Source: Bifidobacterium xylocopae (GTDB taxonomy: Bacteria > Actinomycetota > Actinomycetes > Actinomycetales > Bifidobacteriaceae). From it: a stretch of 35,849 bases of DNA. Below, in pieces: positions 14,306 through 21,920 of this stretch. Numbering within the stretch: the first letter of the stretch is position 1; each line of letters opens with the position of its first letter. The position numbers and the translations under genes are program-made. The notes beneath the pieces were generated by a model, which did no database searches, had not been told where the DNA came from, and was given only the letters and a program-made list of their open reading frames with translations. The stretch is taken from NCBI RefSeq assembly GCF_003315615.1, contig NZ_PDCH01000016.1:1-35849 (forward strand), read 5' to 3'.

Positions 14306-16108
14306 TTAATTGTCTGTGGTTTGCTGGCTAATGGTCGGCATCTGTAGTAGTTCCCTATAAGCTGGGCTGGAAATCTTAAGTTCGTCATGCGTGCCGCATG
14401 CGACGATTTTGCCCTTTTCCATGACCAGTATTTGATCACCTGGCTCAATTGTTGACATTCTGTGAACTACTTCAATGACGGTTTGTTCGGAGAATATCTC
14501 GCGTAGTAGAGCATTTATCTTCTGTTGGTTGATTGAGTCGAGGCTTGACGTAGGCTCGTCTAAGAGAATGACAGGTTTTCTGTGCAGCAAAATCCTGGCG
14601 ATGGAAAGTCTCTGACGTTCTCCGCCGCTCAGGAAGTGGCCTTGTTCACCGACCTGCGTATTTAACTCTTGTTCGAGATTCCTAACTTTTGTATCAAGAT
14701 TGACGAGCTTGAGCGCATTCCAACATGTCTCATCGCTTGCTTCGATGGTTCCCATCGTTAGATTATCTCGAATACTACCGGAGAATATAGGAGCATCTTG
14801 TTCAATATAGCTAACTACTTTCCTGATATCGTTGGCATTTAAATCAGTTGAGTCAACATTGTTGTATAGGATATGCCCCGAATCCGGCCTATAAAAAGCC
14901 TCCAATAGGGAAAGCAGCGTAGTTTTACCTGAACCCGACGAGCCCACGATGACGGTTCTTTGGTGTGGGACTGCGCTAAAACTAATGTTCTGCAGAGTGG
15001 TATTTCGTTCATCATCTTTGTCCGCTGTATTGTAAGAAAAGCATACATCTTTGAACTCCAGCGTAATGTTGGCTGTATCAAACGAGGAATGCCCATCTGG
15101 GGAAAGCATATTGCTCGAACTTACGGTTTCGCTTTTATCGCGCAAAGATTCAATGTCTTCTATTCTCCTGAGTGGTCCTAAAGCTTTGAAAGCCGTGGTT
15201 ATAGATGAGGAAAAGGAGCTTAGCGAAGAAACAACCATAGTCAAATACATTGAAAAGGAGATGAAATTAGAAATATCAAGATCCCCTTTCGCTATTTCCG
15301 CGCCGCCAAAGGAAAAAACGATTAGTAAGGTCAGCTGTATGGCGCAGTTCACAATGGACCGAATGATTGTTTCCTTGTTGGCCACTTTTACTGTTGCCCG
15401 ATACACTTCTTCTGCGGTACCGACTACTCTTTTCGTTTCAGGCACTGTTGCCATAAAGGCCTTAATTGTGCGAATTCCAGCTAATGATCGCAGTATGGCA
15501 TTAGACAGTCTTGCTGTCTTAGCTTGTACCAGTTCGGTATAGGCCTGCAGACGAGAAGAAGCAGCAATCATCAACAGAATGGATGTGCACGAAGTTATAA
15601 GTGCCACGGCAAAGAGTCTGGTATCAATGAACAGCATAGCGACAGCTGATCCGCAAGCTGTTAACAGATTCGCGGCCACTTTAAAGAAGTCTGATGACAG
15701 GGCTGAGCGTAACTCATTAGTATCTGAGATGACAGTTGAGACATAGTCACCCGACTCCCTCTTATCATACTCTTGTACCGGCAGGCCGAGGATACAGGTA
15801 ATGAGATTGCTACGTTTATCGAAAACTATTTTCGCCGCAAGGCGGTTTGCCATATTGGATCCCAAACCATCCAGGACGATGCCTGCTACAAACAAAAGCG
15901 CCAAGACTGCAATTGGTCTCACCAACTTCTGACTCTGTTCTATGGCGTGTAGAAGATAATTGACACACAGAGGTTGTAGTAACGCCAGACCTGAAGACAC
16001 TATACCCACAGACATCACAACAACAGTGATAGCTGTGTGCGGTTTCAATAGTCTGAATACATTAAAAATTGTGGTTTTTTGACGTTGCTGAGTTTGCATA
16101 GTTGACAT
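14306..16108 (-). CDS. ABC exporter, fused membrane and ATPase domains
   Basis: A 600-residue type IV ABC half-transporter. Residues about 1-310 hold six membrane helices; the ATPase follows, with Walker A GSSGSGKTT (389-397), Q-loop near 437, signature LSGGERQRL (493-501), Walker B ILLDEPT (514-520) and switch His549. All catalytic residues are present. There is no N-terminal C39 peptidase, so it would not cut a leader itself. It is the last gene of a leftward operon of peptide, ATPase, FtsX-like permease and this exporter, starting 8 bases after the permease stop. Export of the 78-residue peptide or its product is a reasonable inference; drug or lipid export cannot be excluded. Confidence 0.88.
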   Translation of the reverse strand: MSTMQTQQRQKTTIFNVFRLLKPHTAITVVVMSVGIVSSGLALLQPLCVNYLLHAIEQSQKLVRPIAVLALLFVAGIVLDGLGSNMANRLAAKIVFDKRSNLITCILGLPVQEYDKRESGDYVSTVISDTNELRSALSSDFFKVAANLLTACGSAVAMLFIDTRLFAVALITSCTSILLMIAASSRLQAYTELVQAKTARLSNAILRSLAGIRTIKAFMATVPETKRVVGTAEEVYRATVKVANKETIIRSIVNCAIQLTLLIVFSFGGAEIAKGDLDISNFISFSMYLTMVVSSLSSFSSSITTAFKALGPLRRIEDIESLRDKSETVSSSNMLSPDGHSSFDTANITLEFKDVCFSYNTADKDDERNTTLQNISFSAVPHQRTVIVGSSGSGKTTLLSLLEAFYRPDSGHILYNNVDSTDLNANDIRKVVSYIEQDAPIFSGSIRDNLTMGTIEASDETCWNALKLVNLDTKVRNLEQELNTQVGEQGHFLSGGERQRLSIARILLHRKPVILLDEPTSSLDSINQQKINALLREIFSEQTVIEVVHRMSTIEPGDQILVMEKGKIVACGTHDELKISSPAYRELLQMPTISQQTTDN

Positions 16109-16116
16109 GATTTCCG

Positions 16117-17562
16117 CTATTCGCCTATGGCTGTTTGGACGGTTTCAATTGCCGATCGCTTCAAACTAGAACGTGCAGAGAAAAATGTGGAAAGTGTTCC
16201 CGCGGCGATAATGGGCACAGCAAGGATAATGAAGAACTTCCAGGGGAAGACCACTACAAAGAGATTCTTGGAAAGAGGGAGGAATGTCACAGCGGTGAAA
16301 ACTCCGACGAGCAAGGTGGCCCCCGCAGAGATAAGGATACCGGTGGTCACGAGGATGAAACCATCCAAGGCCGATATGGCAAGTAGCTGTCCGGGCACAG
16401 CGCCCGCGATGGAGATAAGGGCCAGATCAAGGTTGCGTTCCTTGGCAGAGATGGCGAAACTGGCGACCGCACCGATTACAGCAATGAGCAAGGCCGACCA
16501 CAGGCTGGACATAAGCTCTATCGGTGTGGCTGATCCCATGTCTTTCAACTGGGGAAAGCCACTTATGGCAGCAGTACTGGTTTGACCTGTGATTAACAAT
16601 CCACCGAGCAGGAACAGGCAAGCAGTCAGTGAGATGATGGTGGAGCCGAATGCCTTCCCGCGACTTCTCACAATGGCTTGTGCCCGTGCGATCTTCCAGA
16701 CATCGGATTGCACAGGAACCAGATTCGTCCATGTTTTGGTGGCCCATTGGATGATGGGTCCTCCAGAATAGGCCAGAGCGACCAGAAACAGCAGTATCGC
16801 GATGATCGGGCCTAATGACATGGGTTGCATGATGATGCCCAATTGGGTCTTACTCAGAGTTTTGGGGTCGTTCAACACCAGGATGACGGCAGCGACAGCC
16901 GGTGCCAGCAGGGCGATGAAACCACCGATAATAAGGAATCTCCTCAGACCGCGCCCAGCTCTCGTGACGTGGACTTCCTCAGTTCCTGAACCTCTCAGCA
17001 GCTCAACCGGAAGCACTTTCCTCAAAGCACGCAGAGTAAAGAGAGCACCCAACAAAGCCACAATGAAACCGACTGCAAGCCCCCTCAAAGCAAAGTCTAA
17101 GAAACCCTGCCAAGTAAAAGTGATAAGCGGCGGTAACAGCACGGCCTCCAACTGGAACTTTAGAATCCGTGGGGCAAGAATTGGCGCCAGCGCCATACCA
17201 ACGATGGAGGAGATCAGAGTCAGCACGAACACCTGCACCATGGTGAGGGTCAGCACCTGCCTAGGTGTGGCACCAAGCAGGGACAACAATGCAAGTCCCT
17301 TCCGCCGCTGCCTTATGGAAGCCTGAATCGTCACCATAATGACCAGGCAACCCAGGACCATTGCTATCTGGTAGACCGAGTCCACGTTAGTGCTGAGATG
17401 GTGAGATACCACACCCACTTCCCCCGGGGAATCATGTTTGAGATCATTGATTCCCTTGCATACACTCATGGCGCACAGAATCGTCTGCGTGACCACAAGC
17501 ACAAGAAACACACCGGCCCAGATTCCTCTATTGGCTTTCAGATCATTCAACGCCCACTTCAT
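16117..17562 (-). CDS. FtsX/MacB-like ABC permease
   Basis: A 481-residue membrane protein with about eight to ten helices in two similar halves. The first half has the FtsX pattern (ASIRQRRKGLALLSLLGATPRQVL, near 83-106); the second repeats it as SAKERNLDLALISIAGAVPGQLL. It pairs with the ATPase gene directly upstream (47-base gap), forming a complete two-component ABC unit. Actinobacterial pairs like this often give bacteriocin immunity or antimicrobial-peptide efflux. Large extracellular domains typical of BceB or MacB are absent, so the substrate is open. Confidence 0.85.
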   Translation of the reverse strand: MKWALNDLKANRGIWAGVFLVLVVTQTILCAMSVCKGINDLKHDSPGEVGVVSHHLSTNVDSVYQIAMVLGCLVIMVTIQASIRQRRKGLALLSLLGATPRQVLTLTMVQVFVLTLISSIVGMALAPILAPRILKFQLEAVLLPPLITFTWQGFLDFALRGLAVGFIVALLGALFTLRALRKVLPVELLRGSGTEEVHVTRAGRGLRRFLIIGGFIALLAPAVAAVILVLNDPKTLSKTQLGIIMQPMSLGPIIAILLFLVALAYSGGPIIQWATKTWTNLVPVQSDVWKIARAQAIVRSRGKAFGSTIISLTACLFLLGGLLITGQTSTAAISGFPQLKDMGSATPIELMSSLWSALLIAVIGAVASFAISAKERNLDLALISIAGAVPGQLLAISALDGFILVTTGILISAGATLLVGVFTAVTFLPLSKNLFVVVFPWKFFIILAVPIIAAGTLSTFFSARSSLKRSAIETVQTAIGE

Positions 17563-17609
17563 GACTTACACCTTTCACGCCGCATCGCCATACAGAATCA
17601 GGGCAATAA

Positions 17610-18323
17610 CTACGCTTGCTCTTCCACATTCCCTGATGCGACAAATCCGCCATCACTCATGGTGTATACGACGTCGCATTGCCGGGCCAGGCGGAGATCG
17701 TGTGTGACCACGACCACGCATTTACCGGGTCGATGGGAGAAGTCCCGCAACTGCGAGAAAACCAACTGTCCGGACTTCTGGTCAAGAGCACCTGTCGGCT
17801 CATCGGCGAACACAACATCGGGATCCGCGACCAAGGTGCGAATCAAGGATACCCGCTGCTGCTCACCACCTGAGAGCGAACTAGCTGCGTCATTGTCGTG
17901 CCCGCTCAAGTGGAACTTATCCATGAGGGCATCGATGCTTCCTTGATCGACCTTGCGATGGCTGAGAGTCAAGGGGAGCAGGATATTGTCACGAACGGTC
18001 ATGGACGGGACAAGATTGTAGGACTGAAACACAAACCCGATATGCGATCTGCGAAACAAAGCCAAGTTACGCTGGTTCTTCTTAGTTAGTTCCTCACCCA
18101 GCACCCACACATTTCCTTGAGATGGCTGTTCAAGACCAGAAAGGCAATATAGCAAGGTGCTCTTACCACATCCAGAGGGCCCTGTAATTGCGGTCATGGC
18201 ACCACCAGCAGCAACAAAAGAAAGATCATTGAACACCACAGTGGGAGTCCCGTCACCCGAGACGAAATTCTTACTTAGCTGTTCAGCTACTACCACACCA
18301 TCACGCATAATATTAACCTTCAT
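17610..18323 (-). CDS. ABC transporter ATPase, LolD/MacB type
   Basis: A 237-residue ATPase with Walker A GPSGCGKST (48-56), Q-loop FVFQSYNLVP (97-106), signature LSGGEQQR (150-157), Walker B VVFADEPTG (170-178) and VVTHD switch. The SYNLVP Q-loop and ADEPTGALD are typical of ATPases that drive FtsX-type permeases, matching the neighbour at 16117-17562. The gene begins 96 bases after the 78-residue peptide gene in the same direction. ATG at 18323 is taken; a second ATG at codon 6 is possible. No ribosome site is strong at either. Confidence 0.9.
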   Translation of the reverse strand: MKVNIMRDGVVVAEQLSKNFVSGDGTPTVVFNDLSFVAAGGAMTAITGPSGCGKSTLLYCLSGLEQPSQGNVWVLGEELTKKNQRNLALFRRSHIGFVFQSYNLVPSMTVRDNILLPLTLSHRKVDQGSIDALMDKFHLSGHDNDAASSLSGGEQQRVSLIRTLVADPDVVFADEPTGALDQKSGQLVFSQLRDFSHRPGKCVVVVTHDLRLARQCDVVYTMSDGGFVASGNVEEQA

Positions 18324-18419
18324 GGTACTGAGATCAGAGTATCGCCAGACCTCATGCGATTATAAAGCCCCACGACAACGAGTACTGAAATAAACGCTGT
18401 CATGGGGCGATATTCCTAT

Positions 18420-18656
18420 TTACCAACAACGGTACTGTACATCATAAGGCTTTCCTACAAAGTTCCGTGAGAAATACCAGAAGTTGCCCAATCTAACAGC
18501 AGGAGAAACAAACTCCTCCTTTTTGCGGTTTTGCTGTTCCAGGAATAGCTCTCTCTGAAGATCTTGAAGGTGCTCCATCCTTTTTTCAAATCTAACATTC
18601 TGAAGCAGGAGACATTCGGTGTCTCTTTCATTATTTCTCTGCGTTGCCTGATTCAT
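18420..18656 (-). CDS. 78-residue peptide ahead of ABC exporters; candidate secreted-peptide precursor
   Basis: Not recognised. The first 48 residues are hydrophilic and helical (NERDTECLLLQNV, then MEHLQDLQRELFLEQQ and KKEE); the last 30 are quite different, basic and aromatic (VRLGNFWYFSRNFVGK...VQYRCW), ending in Cys-Trp. This two-part plan, with a charged leader and a short contrasting tail, is that of a ribosomal peptide precursor. AAAGGA lies 10 bases before the ATG, and the gene is first in the leftward unit that encodes an ATPase/FtsX pair and an exporter. No signal peptide or double-Gly site is present, and the tail is poor in Cys/Ser/Thr, so it is not an obvious SagB substrate. It could instead be a small regulator. 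Confidence 0.55.
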   Translation of the reverse strand: MNQATQRNNERDTECLLLQNVRFEKRMEHLQDLQRELFLEQQNRKKEEFVSPAVRLGNFWYFSRNFVGKPYDVQYRCW

Positions 18657-18741
18657 ACTTAATAAGTCCTTTTAAAATGACCATGAGATGCATGATTCCA
18701 CGGCCTTTGCCCATCAGTTAGCTAATGCACCTACGTTGATA

Positions 18742-18775
18742 ATTATAGGCAAGCATCTACTGTCGCTATTGTCAA
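18742..18775 (-). promoter_or_regulatory. Possible promoter of the peptide/ABC operon
   Basis: On the minus strand TTGACA (18775-18770) and TATAAT (18747-18742) both match consensus, but the spacer is 22 bases instead of 16-18. Either the -10 works with another upstream element or an activator compensates. It is 86 bases before the peptide start. Confidence 0.4.
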
Positions 18776-18780
18776 GCTTT

Positions 18781-19077
18781 ACAGTCATCGGCTGTTGCCG
18801 ATGGCTGGTTGCCGCTGTCGCACGCCTGTGGCGTGCTGCTGGAGGGGTGTGAACGTGGGGGTTTGTGCCGCCCCCTTCCATTCTGGCCCAGGATCGCTAC
18901 GAGTCAAACCCCGAGCGTCTCGGCCCACACCCTTCCGGGTGGAGGGGTAGAACAGCATACCCCTTCACCCTCCAGGGAGTGTTCCGATCCACGCGAAGGT
19001 TTGACTCTCCGCTCAACCTGGGCCTCCATTCCAGGCGTCGGCACAAACCGGTACCGGCCCAAAGGAAAGGAACACCC
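18781..19077 (+). other. Long structured leader of the DUF4192-like gene
   Basis: This gene-free stretch folds repeatedly: CATCGGC with GCCGATG (near 18785-18802), GCACGCC with GGCGTGC (near 18820-18836), and GAGTCAAACC (18901-18910) with GGTTTGACTC (18998-19007), a 10-bp closing helix around inner C/G-rich hairpins. The ribosome site AAAGGAAAGGAA follows. It may be a cis-acting RNA or a DNA-level site; frames through it have no protein-like product. Confidence 0.45.
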
Positions 19078-19662
19078 ATGAACACCAACATCCCATCCCT
19101 AATCGCTGTTGACAACACCTTCCAGGCCACTGCGCGCAAGCTGTCCACTCACCACGACCTTGCCGCAAAGACAAGCAGGCAAACACTCGAAACCATTATG
19201 AGCATCCTCACCGGCACCCTCCAGGCCGTCAACCTGACCGATGACCAGCTCACCAACGTAGCCGCCCTCATAGAAACTTCCCTACAATACCGTGACGCTT
19301 TTCTTATCGCCTCTCTCAACCCTCAAGCCACTGAGGACGACCTGACCACCTGCACCGAACACCCACACAGCCAAGAAGCAATCCGCCTCATCACCGGCAC
19401 ATTGGACAAATTCTTCAACATCAAGGATTACACAGACCAGACTCGCGTCAACCGGGCCATACACTTGCTTGACCAGCTCACCCGCATTACCGGCATGACA
19501 CCACAACTATGCGCCACCCGCGCCTACCTAAGCTGGGCTAGCCACGATATCGAACAGACCAAACAATATGCCAGCATGACCGCAGAACTTGACAAAGAGA
19601 ACACCCTAGCTGCGTTGCTCTTGGCAGCCCTGCACCTCAACATCAACCCCAAAACCAAATAA
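19078..19662 (+). CDS. DUF4192-like protein
   Basis: 194 residues, all helical and soluble. The C-terminal part, CATRAYLSWASHDIEQTKQY then ENTLAALLLAALHL, matches the end of DUF4192 proteins of Actinobacteria, where A.L.W..GD..... is followed by a conserved leucine-rich helix. The rest is shorter than usual for the family (full-length members are often 300 or more), so this is a reduced form. Start chosen at 19078, after AAAGGAAAGGAA. Function of the family is unknown. It is first in a group of small plus-strand genes ahead of the mobilization genes. Confidence 0.55.
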   Translation: MNTNIPSLIAVDNTFQATARKLSTHHDLAAKTSRQTLETIMSILTGTLQAVNLTDDQLTNVAALIETSLQYRDAFLIASLNPQATEDDLTTCTEHPHSQEAIRLITGTLDKFFNIKDYTDQTRVNRAIHLLDQLTRITGMTPQLCATRAYLSWASHDIEQTKQYASMTAELDKENTLAALLLAALHLNINPKTK

Positions 19663-19670
19663 CCACTAAG

Positions 19671-19704
19671 ACGGTGTCCACGCTTCCACAAGCGTGGACA
19701 CCGT
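19671..19704 (+). other. Perfect 15-bp hairpin between two small genes
   Basis: ACGGTGTCCACGCTT (19671-19685) pairs exactly with 19690-19704 across CCAC. It lacks a T run, so it is not an ordinary terminator. It stands between the DUF4192-like gene and the next, and may be an RNA processing, stability or attenuation element. Confidence 0.6.
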
Positions 19705-19727
19705 CACACGGGAAGAAAGCACCATTC

Positions 19728-19955
19728 ATGAAGAACTACTACTTTTACATCACCGACGACCACCAGCAGGACGATTCCATCACCACCACCATTACCATCG
19801 CCCAGGCGAAACAGCAACCTTCTGGACAGGTAATGCGCGAGATAATAGCTACAAAGCAAATCCCCTTCGCCAACCAAGCAATACGCGAAGCCTACGATGC
19901 CGCCATCGCTTCGCACGCCCTGGAGGAAATACAAAGACTAGAGCACACCAGCTAA
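19728..19955 (+). CDS. Hypothetical protein, 75 residues
   Basis: Not recognised. The N-terminus YYFYITDDHQQDDSITTTITIAQA suggests a short beta-sheet, followed by a helix rich in Ala and Glu (QAIREAYDAAIASHALEEIQRL). Soluble and acidic. The ATG at 19728 is preferred over 19674 because the upstream part is taken by a perfect hairpin, and GGAAGAAAG precedes 19728. Small proteins of this look are common among accessory genes of conjugative elements. Confidence 0.6.
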   Translation: MKNYYFYITDDHQQDDSITTTITIAQAKQQPSGQVMREIIATKQIPFANQAIREAYDAAIASHALEEIQRLEHTS

Positions 19956-19962
19956 CAGCACT

Positions 19963-20060
19963 TGGCCCCGGCAGTCTGCCGGGGCCAGGCATTCGCCCTG
20001 TGCGTTTCTCGCGCCCCTCACGGGAGGGGCACTCGAAGCCGCCTCTTCCATGCGGAAGAC
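19963..20060 (+). ncRNA. Repeated structured RNA-like motif, copy A
   Basis: Three helices in a row: TGGCCCCGGCA with TGCCGGGGCCA (19963-19973 with 19977-19987), a conserved 50-base block (19993-20042) containing GCCCCT.CACG..AGGGGC, and CTTCC with GGAAG (20045-20058 area). The same block occurs at 21255-21304 with few changes, again between two hairpins that have unrelated sequences. Different sequence with the same pairing is the mark of a selected RNA structure. It lies directly after the 75-residue gene. Confidence 0.55.
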
Positions 20061-20163
20061 ACTACTAAGGACAGCCTACGGCTGCCTCCGCTCTCTGCAC
20101 GCGCTTCCCGCGAGCAGCATCCCCTTCCACCTTGACAGAGGCGGCGGAAGGGCAGGAAAAGGA

Positions 20164-20198
20164 GCAGGCTACGCCTGCCACACTTTCTTTTTCTTTTT
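20164..20198 (+). terminator. Rho-independent terminator
   Basis: GCAGGC and GCCTGC pair across TAC (20164-20178) and are followed by CTTTCTTTTTCTTTTTA. It would end transcription coming from the small genes and motif copy A. The preceding 20061-20163 has further short hairpins and no gene. Confidence 0.7.
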
Positions 20199-20232
20199 AC
20201 CCGTTGGCTTTCAGCCAGGATCATAGCGGCAC

Positions 20233-20294
20233 GTTCCAGGCGTCAACCCAGGAGCGTCGGACAAGCCGCCGCACGCTAGGTTGACTCCTGGAAC
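20233..20294 (+). other. Long imperfect hairpin in the leader of the 20359 gene
   Basis: GTTCCAGGCGTCAACC (20233-20248) pairs with 20279-20294 at 15 of 16 positions, enclosing a second helix AGCG.CGG/CCG..CGCT. It stands 65 bases before the next start codon, in place of the GTCAAACC/GGTTTGAC helix seen before the gene at 19078. A regulatory leader or protein-binding site is possible. Confidence 0.5.
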
Positions 20295-20358
20295 TCTTCG
20301 GCCGCTAACGCATTCGCTTGCCCACCGGGCAAAAAGAAAAAATGAAAGGGAAAACACC

Positions 20359-21189
20359 ATGACCACGATTATCGATGAGCAAGCAGCACGGCAAGCCAAC
20401 GAGGCCCTCAGCTTCAGCACCTATCAGGAAGGCAGCGAAACAGCGGCCTACACGGAAGAAGTGCAGCGTATCACCAGCCTGGCAGACCAGCGTAAAACAC
20501 AAATACCAGCCACCTTCTGGCCAGAACTTGACCAGCTTGTCTCACGCTACACCACCATACTGGCCAGCAGCATCAACGACTGGAACCGTCAGACAGCCCG
20601 AATACCTAGTGCGATGATAACCGGGCCGGCTAACTACCCAGTCACCCAAATGCAAAAACGAGCTGCCAGCAGACAAACGCAATGGGAGAACCACCGCCAG
20701 CAGTTAGAACGTATCGAAGCCGCTATCAGCTCGTGCGGCCACGCCATCAGCTCCACCAGGAACGACGCACTGGAACTCCTTACCGACAAACTACGAAAGC
20801 TGGAAGCCAAACAAGAACAGATGAAACAAGACAACGCAGCAGCACGAGCCTCCGGGCAAGATGCGCCCTACCCGTCATGCACCCTCACTAACAACAACGC
20901 GAACATACGACGTATCAGAAAACGTATTGAAACCATCAAGCAAACGCAGACGCTAGGCACACAAACCTGCAGTGGCTGCCTTGACACCGGCGACAACTAC
21001 ACCCTCACCCAAGATGGCGAAACCCAATACCTCTATTTCGTCTTCACCAACAAACCGACAGCAGAGACCAGAAACCTACTTAAACATGCCGGCTACCACT
21101 GGTCACCCCGCAACAACAGATGGCAACGCAAACTCACCGGCAACGCGCAAGCCACCACCCGACGTCTCATTCACAGCCACACCAAATAG
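20359..21189 (+). CDS. Mobile-element accessory protein with coiled coil and C-terminal GYHWSPRNNRWQR domain
   Basis: 276 residues. Residues about 20-170 are helical, including a charged coiled coil (LTDKLRKLEAKQEQMKQDNAAAR). A Cys-X2-Cys (CSGC) pair near 208 follows. The last 60 residues, YLYFVFTNKPTAETRNLLKHAGYHWSP...W.R.LT.NA, match a small domain found in many plasmid and conjugative-transposon proteins near antirestriction and transfer genes, which usually reads GFRW.P....W.R.L..NA. Its function is unknown. Start at 20359 has GAAAGGG upstream; the frame is open further back but runs through the long hairpin. Confidence 0.65.
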   Translation: MTTIIDEQAARQANEALSFSTYQEGSETAAYTEEVQRITSLADQRKTQIPATFWPELDQLVSRYTTILASSINDWNRQTARIPSAMITGPANYPVTQMQKRAASRQTQWENHRQQLERIEAAISSCGHAISSTRNDALELLTDKLRKLEAKQEQMKQDNAAARASGQDAPYPSCTLTNNNANIRRIRKRIETIKQTQTLGTQTCSGCLDTGDNYTLTQDGETQYLYFVFTNKPTAETRNLLKHAGYHWSPRNNRWQRKLTGNAQATTRRLIHSHTK

Positions 21190-21215
21190 TCGGCACCATA
21201 CATACGAAAGACGAC

Positions 21216-21322
21216 GGTCGCAGGCGTTACGTGGTGAGTAACGCCTGCGACCACTCGCCCTGTGCGTTTCTCGCGCCCCTACTGGGAGGGACACTCGAAG
21301 CCGCTGTATCCTCACGGATACA
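21216..21322 (+). ncRNA. Repeated structured RNA-like motif, copy B
   Basis: GGTCGCAGGCGTTA (21216-21229) pairs perfectly with 21239-21252; the conserved 50-base block follows at 21255-21304 (beginning TCGCCCTGTGCGTTTCTCGC, ending CACTCGAAGCCGC); then GTATCC with GGATAC (21306-21321). The plan equals copy A at 19963-20060, with flanking helices rewritten. It lies 26 bases after the 20359-21189 gene and points the same way. Confidence 0.55.
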
Positions 21323-21336
21323 CCAGCCGGCACACC

Positions 21337-21651
21337 TTAAGACACCTCACCCTGCAGGCCCTCACTCTCAGACACCACACCTGCAGTATCTACCGGCTCA
21401 ACTTTAGCTTTCAAGAACGTCTGCATCGCCTGAGGAATATTGAAATCACGATACAAGTCACTTTGTGACATATGATGATTCGATTTGAGCGACTCCATAC
21501 ACCGGCAAGCCTGTGCATGCGCCGTCTTCAACGCGGCAACAGCATTCTCTAACCCATCCAGATCCTTTTTCATCGCGGTCAAAGACTTCCTCCGCTCTTC
21601 CAGGATTCTAGCCGCCGCACCCGGCACCCGGTTCCTCGCATTAGTGGACAT
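21337..21651 (-). CDS. Small coiled-coil protein, hypothetical
   Basis: 104 residues, with a long helix (AARILEERRKSLTAMKKDLDGLENAVAALKTAHAQ, shown here in part) of clear heptad character over about 13-60, then a short tail (SQSDLYRDFNIPQAMQTFL). Not recognised. AAGGAG lies before the ATG, and the motif TAGTAGGTAA plus a perfect palindrome form its promoter region. It diverges from the mobilization genes across the probable oriT, so it could be an accessory oriT-binding or regulatory protein; that is inferred from position only. Confidence 0.55.
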   Translation of the reverse strand: MSTNARNRVPGAAARILEERRKSLTAMKKDLDGLENAVAALKTAHAQACRCMESLKSNHHMSQSDLYRDFNIPQAMQTFLKAKVEPVDTAGVVSESEGLQGEVS

Positions 21652-21661
21652 TACTTACTCC

Positions 21662-21690
21662 TTACCTACTAGTTGGTGGAACCACCAACT
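21662..21690 (-). promoter_or_regulatory. TAGTAGGTAA motif, copy 4, joined to a 20-bp palindrome
   Basis: TTACCTACTA (21662-21671) abuts AGTTGGTGG/CCACCAACT (21671-21690, 9-bp perfect arms, 2-base centre). On the minus strand the motif is 10 bases before the ATG of the coiled-coil gene. The palindrome upstream is a strong operator candidate. Confidence 0.55.
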
Positions 21691-21730
21691 CTAGTCGAAG
21701 TCAGTATGTTGTCAGCCTAGAAACAGTTAT

Positions 21731-21887
21731 CGCGCCAACGGCGCGACGTCATCTGGCGCAGCCAGATTCCGGAGGAAACGGAGTCTCCGACGGAGCAAGC
21801 TATAGCAATTGTGTACACAATTACGCTTCATCGCACGCTAGTGTGCGATAATAGAACCTACGGTTCGTCCCCAAACTTCGCTTGGGG
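21731..21887. other. oriT: Probable origin of transfer: tandem inverted repeats before mobC
   Basis: Six inverted repeats follow one another: CGCGCC/GGCGCG (21731-21745), ATCTGGC/GCCAGAT (21751-21767), the perfect AATTGTGTACACAATT (21807-21822), TCGCAC/GTGCGA (21831-21848), GAACC/GGTTC (21854-21866) and CCCCAA/TTGGGG (21869-21887). The stretch has no gene and lies directly before mobC and the relaxase, where oriT of such systems is usually found. The exact nick site cannot be read from sequence alone. Confidence 0.65.
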
Positions 21888-21920
21888 TCGCTGCGCTGGC
21901 CTAGAAGAAAGGAGGTCATC

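Noticed and set aside
18865-19077. N-terminal extension of the DUF4192-like gene back to 18865
   Set aside because: The extension runs through a strongly folded leader, its product is Pro/Arg-rich without protein character, and a good ribosome site precedes the ATG at 19078.
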